This document shows, piece by piece, positions 6,303 through 14,849 of a stretch of 24,689 nucleotides of DNA. Each line of letters begins with the position of its first letter. Positions within the stretch are counted from its first letter, which is position 1. A program made the translations under genes and the position numbers. The stretch is taken from assembly GCA_027731885.1 (NCBI GenBank), contig JAQCAO010000007.1, positions 1 through 24,689 of the forward strand, given 5' to 3'. The notes below the pieces were generated by a model. That model did not search any database. It was given only the letters and a program-made list of their open reading frames with translations, and had not been told where the DNA came from. Origin of the DNA: Actinomycetota bacterium (lineage in GTDB: Bacteria; Actinomycetota; Actinomycetes; Nanopelagicales; Nanopelagicaceae).

Positions 6303-7766
6303 TTAATGGAGCGCTTCCTCTATAGCTTTTGCGAGCCCACCATCCACCAGAGCGCGCATCTGAGTGCCCGTCTCAACGTATTCTTCGCTGAGAATTTCAC
6401 CGCGCTCGTGGACGGCGCTTACTAAATCACCGCGCTCGTAAGGAATTAACGCATTTATCTCTACATTGGGATGTGGCAGAGATTTTTCAATTGCGCGGAC
6501 TAAGCCATCTATACCAAACCCTGTTCGTGCAGAGAATGCGAAACTGTTCTTCTCTTTCCGCAAAATCTCCATAACCACTTCTGGATCTGCGGCATCCACC
6601 TTATTAATCGCGATTATCTCTGGTATCTCTGATCCACCAATTTCATTGATAACTTCGCGAACAGCGCGTATCTGTTCAAATGGATCTGGGTGCGATCCAT
6701 CTACTACATGCACAATAAGGTCAGCGCCTGAAACTTCTTCCAACGTTGATTTAAAGGCATCGATTAATTGGTGTGGCAGATGTCGGACGAATCCCACAGT
6801 ATCCGAGAGGGTGTAAATGCGCCCTTCAGAAGTCTGTGACTTTCTAACTGTTGGGTCGAGGGTTGCAAAGAGCGCATTCTCAACCAACACACCAGCATCG
6901 GTTAATCTATTTAGGAGTGAGGACTTGCCTGCATTTGTATATCCTGCGATTGCTACAGATGGAATGTTAAATCGCTTGCGTTCCTGCCGTTTAGTGTCAC
7001 GAGAAACTTTCATCTCAGCGATCTCGCGCCGTAGCTTTGCCATCTTGTCGCGAATGCGACGGCGATCAGTCTCTATCTTGGTCTCACCTGGACCACGACC
7101 ACCAATTCCCGCTCCACCCGCAGCACGACCGCCAACTTGGCGCGAAAGTGAATCACCCCAGCCGCGCAGCCTTGGAAGAAGATAGGCGATCTGCGCTAAT
7201 TCAACTTGAGCTTTTCCTTCTTTACTCTTGGCATGCTGGGCGAAGATATCCAAGATAAGTGCGGTGCGATCTACAACTTTTACCTTTAATTTATCTTCCA
7301 ATTGACGCAGTTGAGAAGGAGATAACTCTCCATCACAAATAACTGTATCTGCGCCCGATGAAAGAACAATCTGGCGCAATTCAATTACCTTTCCAGAGCC
7401 AATATATGTTGCAGGATCTGGTTTATCGCGTCGTTGAATAATGCCTTCTAAAACTTCTGAACCCGCAGTTTCTGCCAGCGCCTTTAACTCGGCAAGTGAA
7501 TTCTCCGCCATCTCAGCGCTACCTTCAGTCCAAACGCCAACGAGCACAACTCGCTCAAGTTGTAATTGTCGATACTCTGCCTCGGAAATATCTTGTAACT
7601 CAGTAGAAAATCCCTTAACGCGGCGCAAAGCGTGGCGATCGGCGAGATCCGGTTGTGATGAAACTTCAAGTTCACTTTCATCGGCATCGAAATCTGCCGC
7701 TACCCGCGCACTTTCGCGAAGCAACTCTTCAAAGAGATCGTTATTGCGTGGGTCTTCGTCGATCAT
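6303..7766 (-). CDS. hflX: GTPase HflX
   Basis: A 487-residue cytoplasmic GTPase that binds the 50S subunit and, in other bacteria, splits stalled ribosomes under stress. The N-terminal HflX domain (about 70-230) includes the YIGSGKV segment and the glycine-rich linker GGRAAGGAGIGGRGPGE. A basic helical region (230-265) leads into the G domain: G1 GYTNAGKS (275-282), DPTVR (304-308), G3 DTVGF (322-326), G4 NKVD (388-391) and G5-like SARTG (412-416). The first 65 or so residues are an acidic extension of the kind common in Actinobacteria. The ATG overlaps the dapF stop (ATGA, 7763-7766), which makes hflX the last gene of the four-gene miaB-miaA-dapF-hflX chain. Confidence 0.96.
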   Translation of the reverse strand: MIDEDPRNNDLFEELLRESARVAADFDADESELEVSSQPDLADRHALRRVKGFSTELQDISEAEYRQLQLERVVLVGVWTEGSAEMAENSLAELKALAETAGSEVLEGIIQRRDKPDPATYIGSGKVIELRQIVLSSGADTVICDGELSPSQLRQLEDKLKVKVVDRTALILDIFAQHAKSKEGKAQVELAQIAYLLPRLRGWGDSLSRQVGGRAAGGAGIGGRGPGETKIETDRRRIRDKMAKLRREIAEMKVSRDTKRQERKRFNIPSVAIAGYTNAGKSSLLNRLTDAGVLVENALFATLDPTVRKSQTSEGRIYTLSDTVGFVRHLPHQLIDAFKSTLEEVSGADLIVHVVDGSHPDPFEQIRAVREVINEIGGSEIPEIIAINKVDAADPEVVMEILRKEKNSFAFSARTGFGIDGLVRAIEKSLPHPNVEINALIPYERGDLVSAVHERGEILSEEYVETGTQMRALVDGGLAKAIEEALH

Positions 7767-8575
7767 GCATCCTGCAAAAATCGAGTTAAATCGTGATCTG
7801 CAATTAAGAGCGCTGGGCCAGTTAGCGTTGCGTTGGAATGCGGATCAATATCGACAACTAACCTTCCACCGGGCGGGTAAATCACCCAGCGCGCGGGCAA
7901 ATTCTCTTTTAAATGAATAGTCGCAGCCAGTGCAACAGCGCAAATTCCGGTACCGCAGGATCTTGTTTCACCGCTGCCCCGTTCGTGTACCCGCATCTTG
8001 GCCTCGTGGTTTGGCATAACTTCTACAAATTCAACATTTACACCTTCCGGATAAGTATCTTTTGGACGAACCACGGGGGCATCCTTGAGCGATCCAACAT
8101 CTTCAATTTTTTCAACAAAAACCACTGCGTGTGGATTACCGACGTTAATGTTGTAACCATTCCAAATCTTGCCTTCAACAGATGCGGTGATTTCCTCATT
8201 CTCATCACTGACTTTGCCCATATTGACTGAAATATCATCAACTTTTGGAACTCTTAAGTGCTTGACGCCATCTCTGGTATTTATGGCAAAAATTCCCTCA
8301 GGTTGATGGCCACGTTCGACTAAATAGCGAGCCATCACTCGAATCCCATTGCCACACATCTCAGCCAGTGACCCATCGGCGTTGCGATAATCCATAAACC
8401 ATTTTTCATCGCGTTTAGTGATCCGGATTAGGCCATCAGACCCAATTCCAGTCTCGCGATTACAAATCGCTGCAGTCTGAGCGGTAGTTATTGAAATCTC
8501 ATCGGCGGGATCGAAGATAAGAACAAAATCATTCTCGGTGCCATGGCCGTATGTTCCAATTACTTTATCAATCAT
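7763..8575 (-). CDS. dapF: Diaminopimelate epimerase
   Basis: A 270-residue PLP-independent racemase that converts LL- to meso-diaminopimelate, the precursor of lysine and peptidoglycan. Both catalytic cysteines are present in their motifs: Cys74 in MCGNGIRV and Cys207 in SGETRSCGTG. The GTENDFVLI segment near the N-terminus is also typical. The start is ATG 8575, overlapping the miaA stop by ATGA, and the stop overlaps the hflX start in the same way. The miaA-dapF-hflX order is conserved among Actinobacteria and probably reflects co-transcription, not a shared pathway. Confidence 0.97.
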   Translation of the reverse strand: MIDKVIGTYGHGTENDFVLIFDPADEISITTAQTAAICNRETGIGSDGLIRITKRDEKWFMDYRNADGSLAEMCGNGIRVMARYLVERGHQPEGIFAINTRDGVKHLRVPKVDDISVNMGKVSDENEEITASVEGKIWNGYNINVGNPHAVVFVEKIEDVGSLKDAPVVRPKDTYPEGVNVEFVEVMPNHEAKMRVHERGSGETRSCGTGICAVALAATIHLKENLPARWVIYPPGGRLVVDIDPHSNATLTGPALLIADHDLTRFLQDA

Positions 8576-9480
8576 GATGCTGTTGAGTTTATCTTCTTAA
8601 GTACCGTTTCCAAGCGTGGTTGCGTTGGGGAGATCCAATTTATCCGCGCATCACGTGAGAACCAGGTTTCCTGCCGTCTGACATATTGGCGCGTGGCTCT
8701 CTTGGTCTCTTCAATCGCCAAAGTCTCAGAGATTTCACCGCTTCGCATGGCGATAATTTGCGCGTAACCCAAGGCCCGTCGCGCTGTCGTGGCTTTAGTG
8801 ATTCCCTCATCGATTAAACGATCTACTTCTGCTACAAAACCTATCTCCCACATGCGATCGACGCGAGCTTCTACACGCGCACCAAGTTCTGCTCTGTCCA
8901 TAACCAGTCCAAACTGCAGGGCATCTGGATAGAGCGAACTATCTTCGCGAGGTAAGTTTGCGGTGAAAGGTTGGCCGGTTATCTCAATAACTTCCAGTGC
9001 GCGAATTACTCTCCGCTCATTTTGTCTATCTATCGCCGCTGCTGCCACTGGATCTAACTCTTCTAGCCTTTGAAATAGCTGCACGATTCCAAACTCCTTT
9101 GCCTCTTCCGTCAGCCTTTGGCGTACGACTGCATCGGTATCGGGGAAATTCAAATCATCCAAAATCGATTTAATATAAAGTCCAGTACCGCCCACGATAA
9201 TTGCGTGCTTGCCCTGGCCATGAATTGCTTTAACCGCTTCGCGAGCCAACCCTTGGTACCAAGCAACGGTGGAATCCTGCGTTACCTCCAAAACATCAAT
9301 CATGTGGTGTTCGATCCCACCTCGTTCTGTCGGCGTTAACTTGGCAGTGCCAATATCCATCCCCTTATAAATCTGCATTGAGTCAGCATTAATTATCTCG
9401 CCGCCAATTTCTGTAGCTAAAGAAACCGCTAAATCACTCTTTCCAGTTGCGGTAGCGCCACAGATAACTATCGTCTTCAT
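8572..9480 (-). CDS. miaA: tRNA dimethylallyltransferase
   Basis: A 302-residue enzyme that transfers a dimethylallyl group to N6 of A37 in tRNAs reading UNN codons, giving i6A. The P-loop GATATGKS is at residues 8-15, catalytic Asp33 is in [17 protein letters not shown], and the [13 protein letters not shown] segment follows near residue 100. The product i6A is the substrate of MiaB, which is encoded immediately upstream and overlaps by 4 bp (9477-9480), so the two consecutive steps of ms2i6A37 synthesis are translated together. Length is normal for the family. Confidence 0.97.
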   Translation of the reverse strand: MKTIVICGATATGKSDLAVSLATEIGGEIINADSMQIYKGMDIGTAKLTPTERGGIEHHMIDVLEVTQDSTVAWYQGLAREAVKAIHGQGKHAIIVGGTGLYIKSILDDLNFPDTDAVVRQRLTEEAKEFGIVQLFQRLEELDPVAAAAIDRQNERRVIRALEVIEITGQPFTANLPREDSSLYPDALQFGLVMDRAELGARVEARVDRMWEIGFVAEVDRLIDEGITKATTARRALGYAQIIAMRSGEISETLAIEETKRATRQYVRRQETWFSRDARINWISPTQPRLETVLKKINSTAS

Positions 9481-10895
9481 TTAATAGTTGGTATTCCGAG
9501 CATGGTTGGTGAAGGTCCAGACTGTGCTTCGCGCGTAGCGTAGGCATCTCCCCCGCGCGTTTTGATATGCGCATCTTCTCTTCCAATCAAGTAATGTGCG
9601 GATGCATCTGTGATTGTGACATCTACGAAGTCACCAGCTCTTGCCTTACTTGTCGCATCAAAGTGCACCAGGCGAAAATCTTCCGTCTTTCCCGTCAATC
9701 GAGATTGGGCGGCGTCGCGTCGGCCTTCGGCCTCAGAAACAAGGGCGCGATGTTTAGTGCCAATCGAGCGCTGATTGACGCCAAGTGAAATTTTCTGCTG
9801 ATGTTCGTGCAAGCGCGTATATCGTTCACCGACCACTGCTTCAGGGACTTGATTTAGCATCACACCAGCAGGAGTACCTGGTCTAATTGAATATTTATAG
9901 GTGTAGGCCGCGGCAAATTGCGCTTGCGTCGTTAAATCTAACGTTGCTTGGAAATCTTCTTCCGTCTCGCCGGGGAATCCAACAATAATGTCGGTAGTAA
10001 TCATCGCCTCGGGCATCGCTTGGCGGACTCGCTCTAAAATTCCCAAATATCTACTGCTGCGATATGAGCGGCGCATTTCTTGGAGAATTCGATCTGATCC
10101 AGATTGCAGCGGCATATGTAAATGCGGCATCACATTTTTAGTCGAAGCCATAACTTCAATCACATCATCAGTGAAATCTCGCGGATGTGGGGACATAAAT
10201 CGAACGCGTTCTAGGCCTTCAATTTCGCCGCATTCGCGCAGTAAATTTGCGAAGGCGCTGCGATCGCCAAAATCAACACCGTAGGCATTTACATTCTGAC
10301 CCAAGAGAGTAATCTCGATTACACCTTGATCAACCAGGGCGCGTATCTCTTTCAAAATATCTGCGGCGGGGCGATCTTTCTCTATTCCCCGTAAAGTTGG
10401 AACGATACAGAAGGTACAGGTGTTGTTACAGCCAACTGATATTGAAACCCAAGATGTGAATACAGAGAGCCTTCGCGCCGGTAGCGTAGATGGGAAGTGT
10501 TCTAGCGCTTCTAAAATCTCTATCTGAGATTCTTCTTCAATCCGGGCGCGCTCGAGTAAGACCGGAAGTGATCCAACATTATGAGTACCAAAGACCACAT
10601 CTACATATGGTGCTTTCTTTAAAATTATCGATTGATCTTTCTGGGCTAAGCAGCCCCCCACCGCAATCTGCATATTGGGGTTTGCTTTCTTAATCGGTGC
10701 CAGGAAACTCAAATTTCCGTAGAGCTTGTTATCGGCATTTTCCCGAACCGCACAGGTGTTAAAGACCACGAGATCAGCTTGCACCCCGGGAGTCACAGGA
10801 ACGTAACCAGCCTCATCCAATAACCCAGCGATACGTTCAGAATCATGAACGTTCATCTGGCAGCCATAAGTTTCGACTGTGTATGTGCGGGTCAT
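9477..10895 (-). CDS. miaB: tRNA-2-methylthio-N6-dimethylallyladenosine synthase
   Basis: A radical-SAM methylthiotransferase that converts i6A37 of tRNA to ms2i6A37. From the ATG at 10895 it has 472 residues. The N-terminal UPF0004 domain carries Cys12, Cys48 and Cys82 for the auxiliary 4Fe-4S cluster. The radical SAM motif CNNTCTFC gives Cys156, Cys160 and Cys163. A C-terminal TRAM domain spans about 385-450. I prefer ATG 10895 to the in-frame TTG at 10937, because the family begins close to [14 protein letters not shown] and the longer form would overlap the upstream gene's stop. A -10 box 7 nt before this ATG supports the choice and suggests a leaderless mRNA. It heads the miaB-miaA-dapF-hflX chain. 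Confidence 0.96.
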   Translation of the reverse strand: MTRTYTVETYGCQMNVHDSERIAGLLDEAGYVPVTPGVQADLVVFNTCAVRENADNKLYGNLSFLAPIKKANPNMQIAVGGCLAQKDQSIILKKAPYVDVVFGTHNVGSLPVLLERARIEEESQIEILEALEHFPSTLPARRLSVFTSWVSISVGCNNTCTFCIVPTLRGIEKDRPAADILKEIRALVDQGVIEITLLGQNVNAYGVDFGDRSAFANLLRECGEIEGLERVRFMSPHPRDFTDDVIEVMASTKNVMPHLHMPLQSGSDRILQEMRRSYRSSRYLGILERVRQAMPEAMITTDIIVGFPGETEEDFQATLDLTTQAQFAAAYTYKYSIRPGTPAGVMLNQVPEAVVGERYTRLHEHQQKISLGVNQRSIGTKHRALVSEAEGRRDAAQSRLTGKTEDFRLVHFDATSKARAGDFVDVTITDASAHYLIGREDAHIKTRGGDAYATREAQSGPSPTMLGIPTIK

Positions 10896-10902
10896 ATGGG
10901 TA

Positions 10903-10908
10903 AGAGTA
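10903..10908 (-). promoter_or_regulatory. -10 box TACTCT, leaderless promoter of miaB
   Basis: TACTCT fits TANNNT and lies 7 nt (TACCCAT) before the ATG at 10895. It sits inside the 22-bp gap between the amidotransferase stop (10918) and miaB, and supports the shorter miaB start. Confidence 0.6.
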
Positions 10909-10917
10909 ACGCGGTGT

Positions 10918-11658
10918 CTAGAGAGGCAAAACCTCAAAAGTTAAATCACTCCGGTCAATTAGAAGAATTGAATGGTTAGCAAGGCGGCTCCAATGGTCCT
11001 TGCCCCAACCAGTCGAAGCCACTCTGATCGCACCGTCAGCTGCGCTGTAGCGGAGTTCGTAATGGCTATCTACGGTCCATTCGGTTGAGTCTCCTTCATT
11101 AAACTCACAAACCGCGACCATGTGGTCTGGGGTAAGAAGCATGCAATTTATGCTCGTAAAGTCGCAATTTGCGGAGATGGCTTTCACCGCTTTGCGGACC
11201 CCTTCAACTAGGCCTAACTCATCTATCGCCGTTAGCACAGCAAAGAAATAACGTTCGCTATCTGTAGTAGAAGTAAATACTGATAAATACCTTGGATCTA
11301 TCAATTGCTCAATTGCGGTGATCGATTTAATCGTTCCGTTGTGCATGAAAGAGTAATCGCCAAAAATAAATGGATGATTATTAGATAAATCGACGCTGAT
11401 CCCTTTGGAAGCTAGGCGCAGATGTAGAAGCGCTCCATCAGATTTTAAGCTGTTGGCCGAATCTTGGAATTTCGCACTATCTGCGGCCAAGGTTAAGTCT
11501 CTGATCAAAGTTGTTTGACGACTCTCGGCAGAGCGAGCGGAAATTCCCCAGCCGTGCTTATGCTCTTTCGAGAGTTGAACAAAATCTTGAAATCCAGATC
11601 CGACAACATCCGCAAAGGTTCGCTCTTGATTGGCGACAAACCCTAGCAATCTGCACAT
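10918..11658 (-). CDS. Class II glutamine amidotransferase (GATase_4 type)
   Basis: A 246-residue protein made only of an N-terminal-nucleophile glutaminase domain. Cys2 follows the initiator Met and would become the catalytic N-terminus after Met removal. Other family landmarks are HGWG (35-38), HLRLAS (79-84), NNHPF (93-97) and HNGT (106-109). No synthetase domain is fused, so it resembles YafJ/EgtC-like proteins. The acceptor substrate cannot be named and no ergothioneine genes are adjacent. The desaturase gene lies 22 bp upstream on the same strand, but a -10 box TAGATT placed 6 nt before the ATG suggests a separate leaderless message. Confidence 0.88.
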   Translation of the reverse strand: MCRLLGFVANQERTFADVVGSGFQDFVQLSKEHKHGWGISARSAESRQTTLIRDLTLAADSAKFQDSANSLKSDGALLHLRLASKGISVDLSNNHPFIFGDYSFMHNGTIKSITAIEQLIDPRYLSVFTSTTDSERYFFAVLTAIDELGLVEGVRKAVKAISANCDFTSINCMLLTPDHMVAVCEFNEGDSTEWTVDSHYELRYSAADGAIRVASTGWGKDHWSRLANHSILLIDRSDLTFEVLPL

Positions 11659-11664
11659 GACGCA

Positions 11665-11670
11665 AATCTA
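11665..11670 (-). promoter_or_regulatory. -10 box TAGATT, leaderless promoter of the amidotransferase gene
   Basis: TAGATT fits TANNNT and lies 6 nt (TGCGTC) before the ATG at 11658. No Shine-Dalgarno sequence is present. Confidence 0.6.
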
Positions 11671-11680
11671 TCGCTGAAAC

Positions 11681-12649
11681 TTACTTTTCAATACGAATTG
11701 GAGATTGACCGCGGGCCACAAGCCTCTCAAAATGAACTTCGCGCTTATCGTTAAAGATCTCCGCTTCCTTCGTTGATTTATCCAAGAAGGAAGTGAGTTC
11801 ATCGCGCGCTACTAGGCCATCACCAGAAAGATCATTTCGCTCAAAGACATTCCAAGCGCGTAATACTGGAGATACAACATCATCTAAATGCTGTTGTAGA
11901 TCGTAGATTCCAGCTAGCGCGATCTGAACCGCCTTGCGACCAAAGCCTGGCATATTGGCACCTGGCATATCAAAGTTAGTGACTACATCGGCGATCGCGC
12001 GCATTGCCGCGTTTGGTTCCATATCTAGGGCTGCCGAGAGGGTATTGCGGTAGAAGAGCATATGCAGATTCTCATCGAGAGCCACCCGTTGCATCATGTT
12101 TTCAGCGATTGGATCATCAGAGATTTTCCCAGTATTACGATGCGAAATGCGCGTCGCTAGCTCTTGGAATGAAACATAAGCAATTGTGTGCAACATATCG
12201 TTTTCATATGGAGTTTGATAACCAAGTGACATATGTGCCATACGCAGATCCTCTAATTCGTATGGATCGACCCCGCGAGTAGCCATCAGGTAATCACGGA
12301 TCACGATTGCGTGGCGCGCTTCTTCTGCGGTCCAGCGCTCAATCCAATTACCCCAAGCGCCATCCCGACCCATAGAAATTGCGATCTCGGTGTGATAGCT
12401 CGGCAGATTATCCTCAGTTAGAAGATTTAAAATTAAGGAATCTTGCGCCACAGCAGAAAGGCGAGAATCTTTTGCTTCCCAAGCATCTCCGTTTAAGGGA
12501 CCCGCATAATCGCGGCCTTGCGACCATGGAACATACTCATGCGGATACCAGTTTTTTTGAACAGATAGGTGGCGCTCTAGCTCGACTGCAACAACCGGCT
12601 CTAAGTCGCGAATTAAACGCGATTGAATCTTTGCCGCTTCTTCACTCAT
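11681..12649 (-). CDS. Acyl-ACP desaturase (ferritin-like di-iron, DesA family)
   Basis: A 322-residue soluble di-iron desaturase that would insert a double bond into an acyl chain carried on acyl carrier protein. The two halves of the di-iron site are visible: EEARH (Glu110, His113) and DENLH (Glu193, His196), with further ligands likely at Glu79 and Glu163. It resembles the soluble DesA-type enzymes of Actinobacteria and plants, not the membrane fatty-acid desaturases. The C-terminal part contains DLSGDGLVARDE (273-284), which reads as an EF-hand-like loop. Regiospecificity cannot be told. A -10 box TAGCGT lies 6 nt before the ATG, and the upstream gene trmD ends 37 bp away. Confidence 0.9.
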   Translation of the reverse strand: MSEEAAKIQSRLIRDLEPVVAVELERHLSVQKNWYPHEYVPWSQGRDYAGPLNGDAWEAKDSRLSAVAQDSLILNLLTEDNLPSYHTEIAISMGRDGAWGNWIERWTAEEARHAIVIRDYLMATRGVDPYELEDLRMAHMSLGYQTPYENDMLHTIAYVSFQELATRISHRNTGKISDDPIAENMMQRVALDENLHMLFYRNTLSAALDMEPNAAMRAIADVVTNFDMPGANMPGFGRKAVQIALAGIYDLQQHLDDVVSPVLRAWNVFERNDLSGDGLVARDELTSFLDKSTKEAEIFNDKREVHFERLVARGQSPIRIEK

Positions 12650-12655
12650 AGGTGA

Positions 12656-12661
12656 ACGCTA
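12656..12661 (-). promoter_or_regulatory. -10 box TAGCGT, leaderless promoter of the desaturase gene
   Basis: TAGCGT fits TANNNT and lies 6 nt (TCACCT) before the ATG at 12649. It is within the 37-bp gap downstream of trmD. Confidence 0.55.
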
Positions 12662-12686
12662 CGGGAAAAGTGTGGTTACTGACGAG

Positions 12687-13370
12687 TTATATATTCTTTT
12701 TGGCGCGCTTTTGAGCCTGTAATTCGCGCCACTTGGCGATTTCGCCGTGATTTCCGCTTAATAAAATCTCAGGAACACCAAATCCACGCCATTCTTGCGG
12801 CTTTGTAAAATTGGGGTATTCGAGATACCCATCAGAATTATGCGACTCTTCAGCAAGAGATTCTGGATTGCCCAACACCCCCGGAATCAACCGAGTGATC
12901 GCTTCAATCATTACTAGCGCAGCAACTTCTCCCCCACCTAAGACATAATCTCCGATCGAAACTTCGTGCACCCGCACTCCTGAATTAGCAAACTGTGGCT
13001 GTGAATAGAATTGCCGCACTCGATCATCGATTCCCTCATAGCGACCGCAAGCAAATACCAAATGTTCTCGCTTTGAGAAATCAGCTGCCATTGCTTGAGA
13101 AAAACGCCTTCCGGCAGGGGTAAGAATTATTAGATCAGCATCTGAAATTAAGAGTGGATCTAAAGCCTCTCCCCAAATCTCTGGGAGCATCACCATTCCA
13201 GCGCCACCGCCATATGGAGTGTCATCTACAGTGTTGTGATTATCGCTAGTAAATGAACGTAGATCGTGAATCTGCAGATCTATTAAACCCTTATCCTGCG
13301 CTTTCCCTAATAAGGATAGTTGAGTTGGCGCAAAGTATTCAGGAAAGATGGTTACAGCATCAATCTTCAT
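12687..13370 (-). CDS. trmD: tRNA (guanine-37-N1)-methyltransferase
   Basis: A 227-residue SPOUT methyltransferase that makes m1G37 in tRNAs with G36G37 and prevents +1 frameshifting. Landmarks are FPEYF (9-13), [11 protein letters not shown] (49-59), the knot segment CGRYEGID (108-115) and [11 protein letters not shown] (138-148). The flexible [13 protein letters not shown] carries Asp180, likely the catalytic aspartate. The ATG at 13370 overlaps, as ATGA, the stop that rimM would use if its early in-frame stop were read through (13367-13369). It is the last gene of rpsP-khpA-rimM-trmD, and the bL19 gene that often follows is not here. Confidence 0.97.
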   Translation of the reverse strand: MKIDAVTIFPEYFAPTQLSLLGKAQDKGLIDLQIHDLRSFTSDNHNTVDDTPYGGGAGMVMLPEIWGEALDPLLISDADLIILTPAGRRFSQAMAADFSKREHLVFACGRYEGIDDRVRQFYSQPQFANSGVRVHEVSIGDYVLGGGEVAALVMIEAITRLIPGVLGNPESLAEESHNSDGYLEYPNFTKPQEWRGFGVPEILLSGNHGEIAKWRELQAQKRAKKNI

Positions 13371-13441
13371 TTACCCACCTGGCTTTCGTAAAAGTCTGGC
13401 GGCACCACAGTCATCCGTTTAGCTTTGATATCAACTACCAG
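13367..13441 (-). other. In-frame tail of rimM beyond the premature stop
   Basis: These codons directly follow the TAA at 13442-13444 in the same frame and encode VVDIKAKRMTVVPP and a few more residues, matching the last strand of the RimM PRC-barrel. They end at TGA 13367-13369, overlapping the trmD ATG. That overlap is the coupling style of this window and indicates that the ancestral rimM ended here. Confidence 0.75.
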
Positions 13442-13876
13442 TTAGATTTGGTGAACAAAGGGAATTAGAACTTTGCCACTTTCGGTTTTTATAGAAAGCA
13501 CATCTTGTCCTGGCAGATTGAGTACATCAGTGACTTCACCAAATAAATCACCGTCTACTAGGTAGGCCTGGCAGCCGACTAGCTGAAGAACGTGATAATC
13601 ATCTTCTTCAAATCCTGGCTCATCGATATCGACTTGCGAAAAAAGAAGTACATCGCGCAACTTTTCTACAGAATTGCGGTCATCGATTCCCTCAAATCCC
13701 AAGAGGAGAATCCCATTGTGTACGCGTCCAGATTTCACGGTTAAATCGCCGTGGCTATCTGTTTCAAGTTTTGCTCCGATAGCGAAACGTTCTTCTGCTA
13801 AATCGGTGCGAACTTCAATTGTCGCTTCGCCAAGAATTCCATGAGCGCGACCGATGCGTCCTACATTAAGGCGCAT
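13442..13876 (-). CDS. rimM: 16S rRNA processing protein RimM, truncated by an in-frame stop
   Basis: RimM assists maturation of the 30S head and binds uS19. From the ATG at 13876 the frame gives 144 residues; a TTG at 13882 would add two. RLNVGRIGRAHGILGEATIEVRTD is the N-terminal RimM domain, and the PRC-barrel follows (YLVDGDLFGEVTDVLNLPGQDVLSI, LIPFVHQI). The frame stops at TAA 13442-13444, one codon after HQI. The same frame then continues to 13367 with recognisable RimM sequence. The family normally has about 165-175 residues, which the extended frame (169 codons plus stop) would match. The TAA therefore looks like a nonsense change, sequence error or leaky stop. The start is 14 bp from the end of khpA. 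Confidence 0.88.
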   Translation of the reverse strand: MRLNVGRIGRAHGILGEATIEVRTDLAEERFAIGAKLETDSHGDLTVKSGRVHNGILLLGFEGIDDRNSVEKLRDVLLFSQVDIDEPGFEEDDYHVLQLVGCQAYLVDGDLFGEVTDVLNLPGQDVLSIKTESGKVLIPFVHQI

Positions 13877-13890
13877 TGCCAATTGACTTT

Positions 13891-14130
13891 TTATCGAGCC
13901 TCGTCGGTATCGATGAGATCAACGCGAACCGTGCGACCTGCAATAGCGCTTACGACTGTGCGTAGCGCCTTTGCAGTGCGACCGTTACGGCCAATTACCT
14001 TGCCGATATCTTCAGGATTGACACGAACTTCTAGAGTTGTGCCGCGACGGTGGGTCTTCTCCTTGACGATGACATCTTCAGGATTATCAACGATTCCTTT
14101 AACGAGGTGCTCGAGCGCTTCGTCCATCAT
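13891..14130 (-). CDS. khpA: KH-domain RNA-binding protein KhpA
   Basis: A 79-residue protein (YlqC/KhpA family) with a single KH domain. GRNG at 47-50 is the GxxG RNA-contact loop, in IGKVIGRNGRTAKALRTVV. Family members bind RNA broadly and often pair with KhpB/Jag. The N-terminus ALEHLVKGIVDNPEDV is typical. Either of the two first Met codons could start the protein. Only 2 bp separate it from the end of rpsP, so it is translated as part of the rpsP-khpA-rimM-trmD operon. Confidence 0.95.
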   Translation of the reverse strand: MMDEALEHLVKGIVDNPEDVIVKEKTHRRGTTLEVRVNPEDIGKVIGRNGRTAKALRTVVSAIAGRTVRVDLIDTDEAR

Positions 14131-14132
14131 TG

Positions 14133-14691
14133 TTATTCGGCAGCCGCTTCTGTTGCAGGTGCTTCTTCAGCAACTACCTCTGCAATTGGCGCTTCAACTG
14201 CGGTTTCAGCCACAACTTCTGCAGTCGCAACCTCTGCCACCTCTTCAGTTGCAGTTGGTGCTGACGCTTCAACAACCGGTGCAGGGTTAGCCTTGGCAGC
14301 TAACTTCTCTTGCGCCTTCTTCTTCATAGTTGTTGCGCCTTCTTTTGGCTCATCCATTGCTTGCTTAACAGCTGCTTCGTAAGCGATGCTCTTAGCAGGC
14401 TTTGGTGTAGCAAATTTAAGTGTGCCTTCAGCGCCAGGTAGGCCCTTGAACTTCTGCCAATCTCCAGTGACCTTAAAGATCGCCTCTACAGCGGCAGTTG
14501 GTTGTGCTCCGACGCCAGTATTGAGCGCGTGCAGAGTTAACTTCCATGATTGATGGTTCTTGTCCTGGACCGTAGCGACCTATTTCTTCAATTGATAGAC
14601 CGTTACGTGCTTTACGTGAATCTGTTACGACGATGCGGAAAAATGGTGTGCGGATCTTTCCCATGCGCATTAAGCGAATTTTTGTAGACAA
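14133..14691 (-). pseudogene. rpsP: 30S ribosomal protein bS16 gene, frameshifted
   Basis: bS16 is a structural protein of the 30S body. The first frame starts at TTG 14691, after AGGAG placed 10 nt upstream, and reads [19 protein letters not shown] to AQYW at residue 59, where homology ends. The second frame takes over at GGC 14516: [18 protein letters not shown], then [17 protein letters not shown], ending at TAA 14133. It closes with an actinobacterial-type Ala/Glu/Val-rich tail of about 55 residues. The join TACTGGCGTCGG lacks five bases (or two) relative to the expected YWLGVGAQ. A 5-bp loss between TGGC repeats would explain it. Because bS16 is normally essential, an error in the sequence is the leading explanation, then an intact copy elsewhere. 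The intended product has about 187 residues. Confidence 0.9.
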
Positions 14692-14776
14692 AGAAGTAGT
14701 GCTCCTAAAAAGTGTGTCGTATCTAAAGCTCGTGCAGCGGGGTGCGCACTTGCTAGATCCAACTTTGGATATGGAT

Positions 14777-14802
14777 GTTGTGGGGGTAGAGGGCCCCGCA
14801 AC
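14777..14802. repeat. 9-bp inverted repeat in the ffh-rpsP gap
   Basis: GTTGTGGGG (14777-14785) and CCCCGCAAC (14794-14802) form a 9-bp stem with an 8-nt loop. In plus-strand RNA the only non-Watson-Crick pair is one U-G. In minus-strand RNA, the direction of ffh and rpsP, the same position is a C-A mismatch. No U-tract follows on either strand. The rest of the 158-bp gap holds a shorter repeat, ATCCAA-CT-TTGGAT (14757-14770), a GTGCGCAC palindrome (14742-14749) and presumably the rpsP promoter, which I cannot pin down. Confidence 0.5.
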
Positions 14803-14849
14803 AGGAGGCTAATCTTGCCATTAACGCCTGCAGATACGAAATTGAGCGC

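Noticed and set aside
7441..7920. 159-codon plus-strand open frame over hflX and dapF
   Set aside because: It spans two convincing minus-strand genes and its Ser/Arg-rich translation resembles no family I know.
10896..10937. Longer miaB starting at TTG 10937
   Set aside because: The extra 14 residues are not MiaB-like and overlap the upstream stop; ATG 10895 has a -10 box at leaderless spacing.
13841..14290. 149-codon plus-strand frame opposite khpA and the rpsP tail
   Set aside because: Its Leu/Gln/Pro repeats are the reverse reading of the Ala/Glu/Val-rich bS16 tail.
14692..14849. Possible SRP (4.5S) RNA gene next to ffh
   Set aside because: The conserved apical SRP RNA sequence (GGAAGC/AGCAGCC-type core) is not present on either strand.
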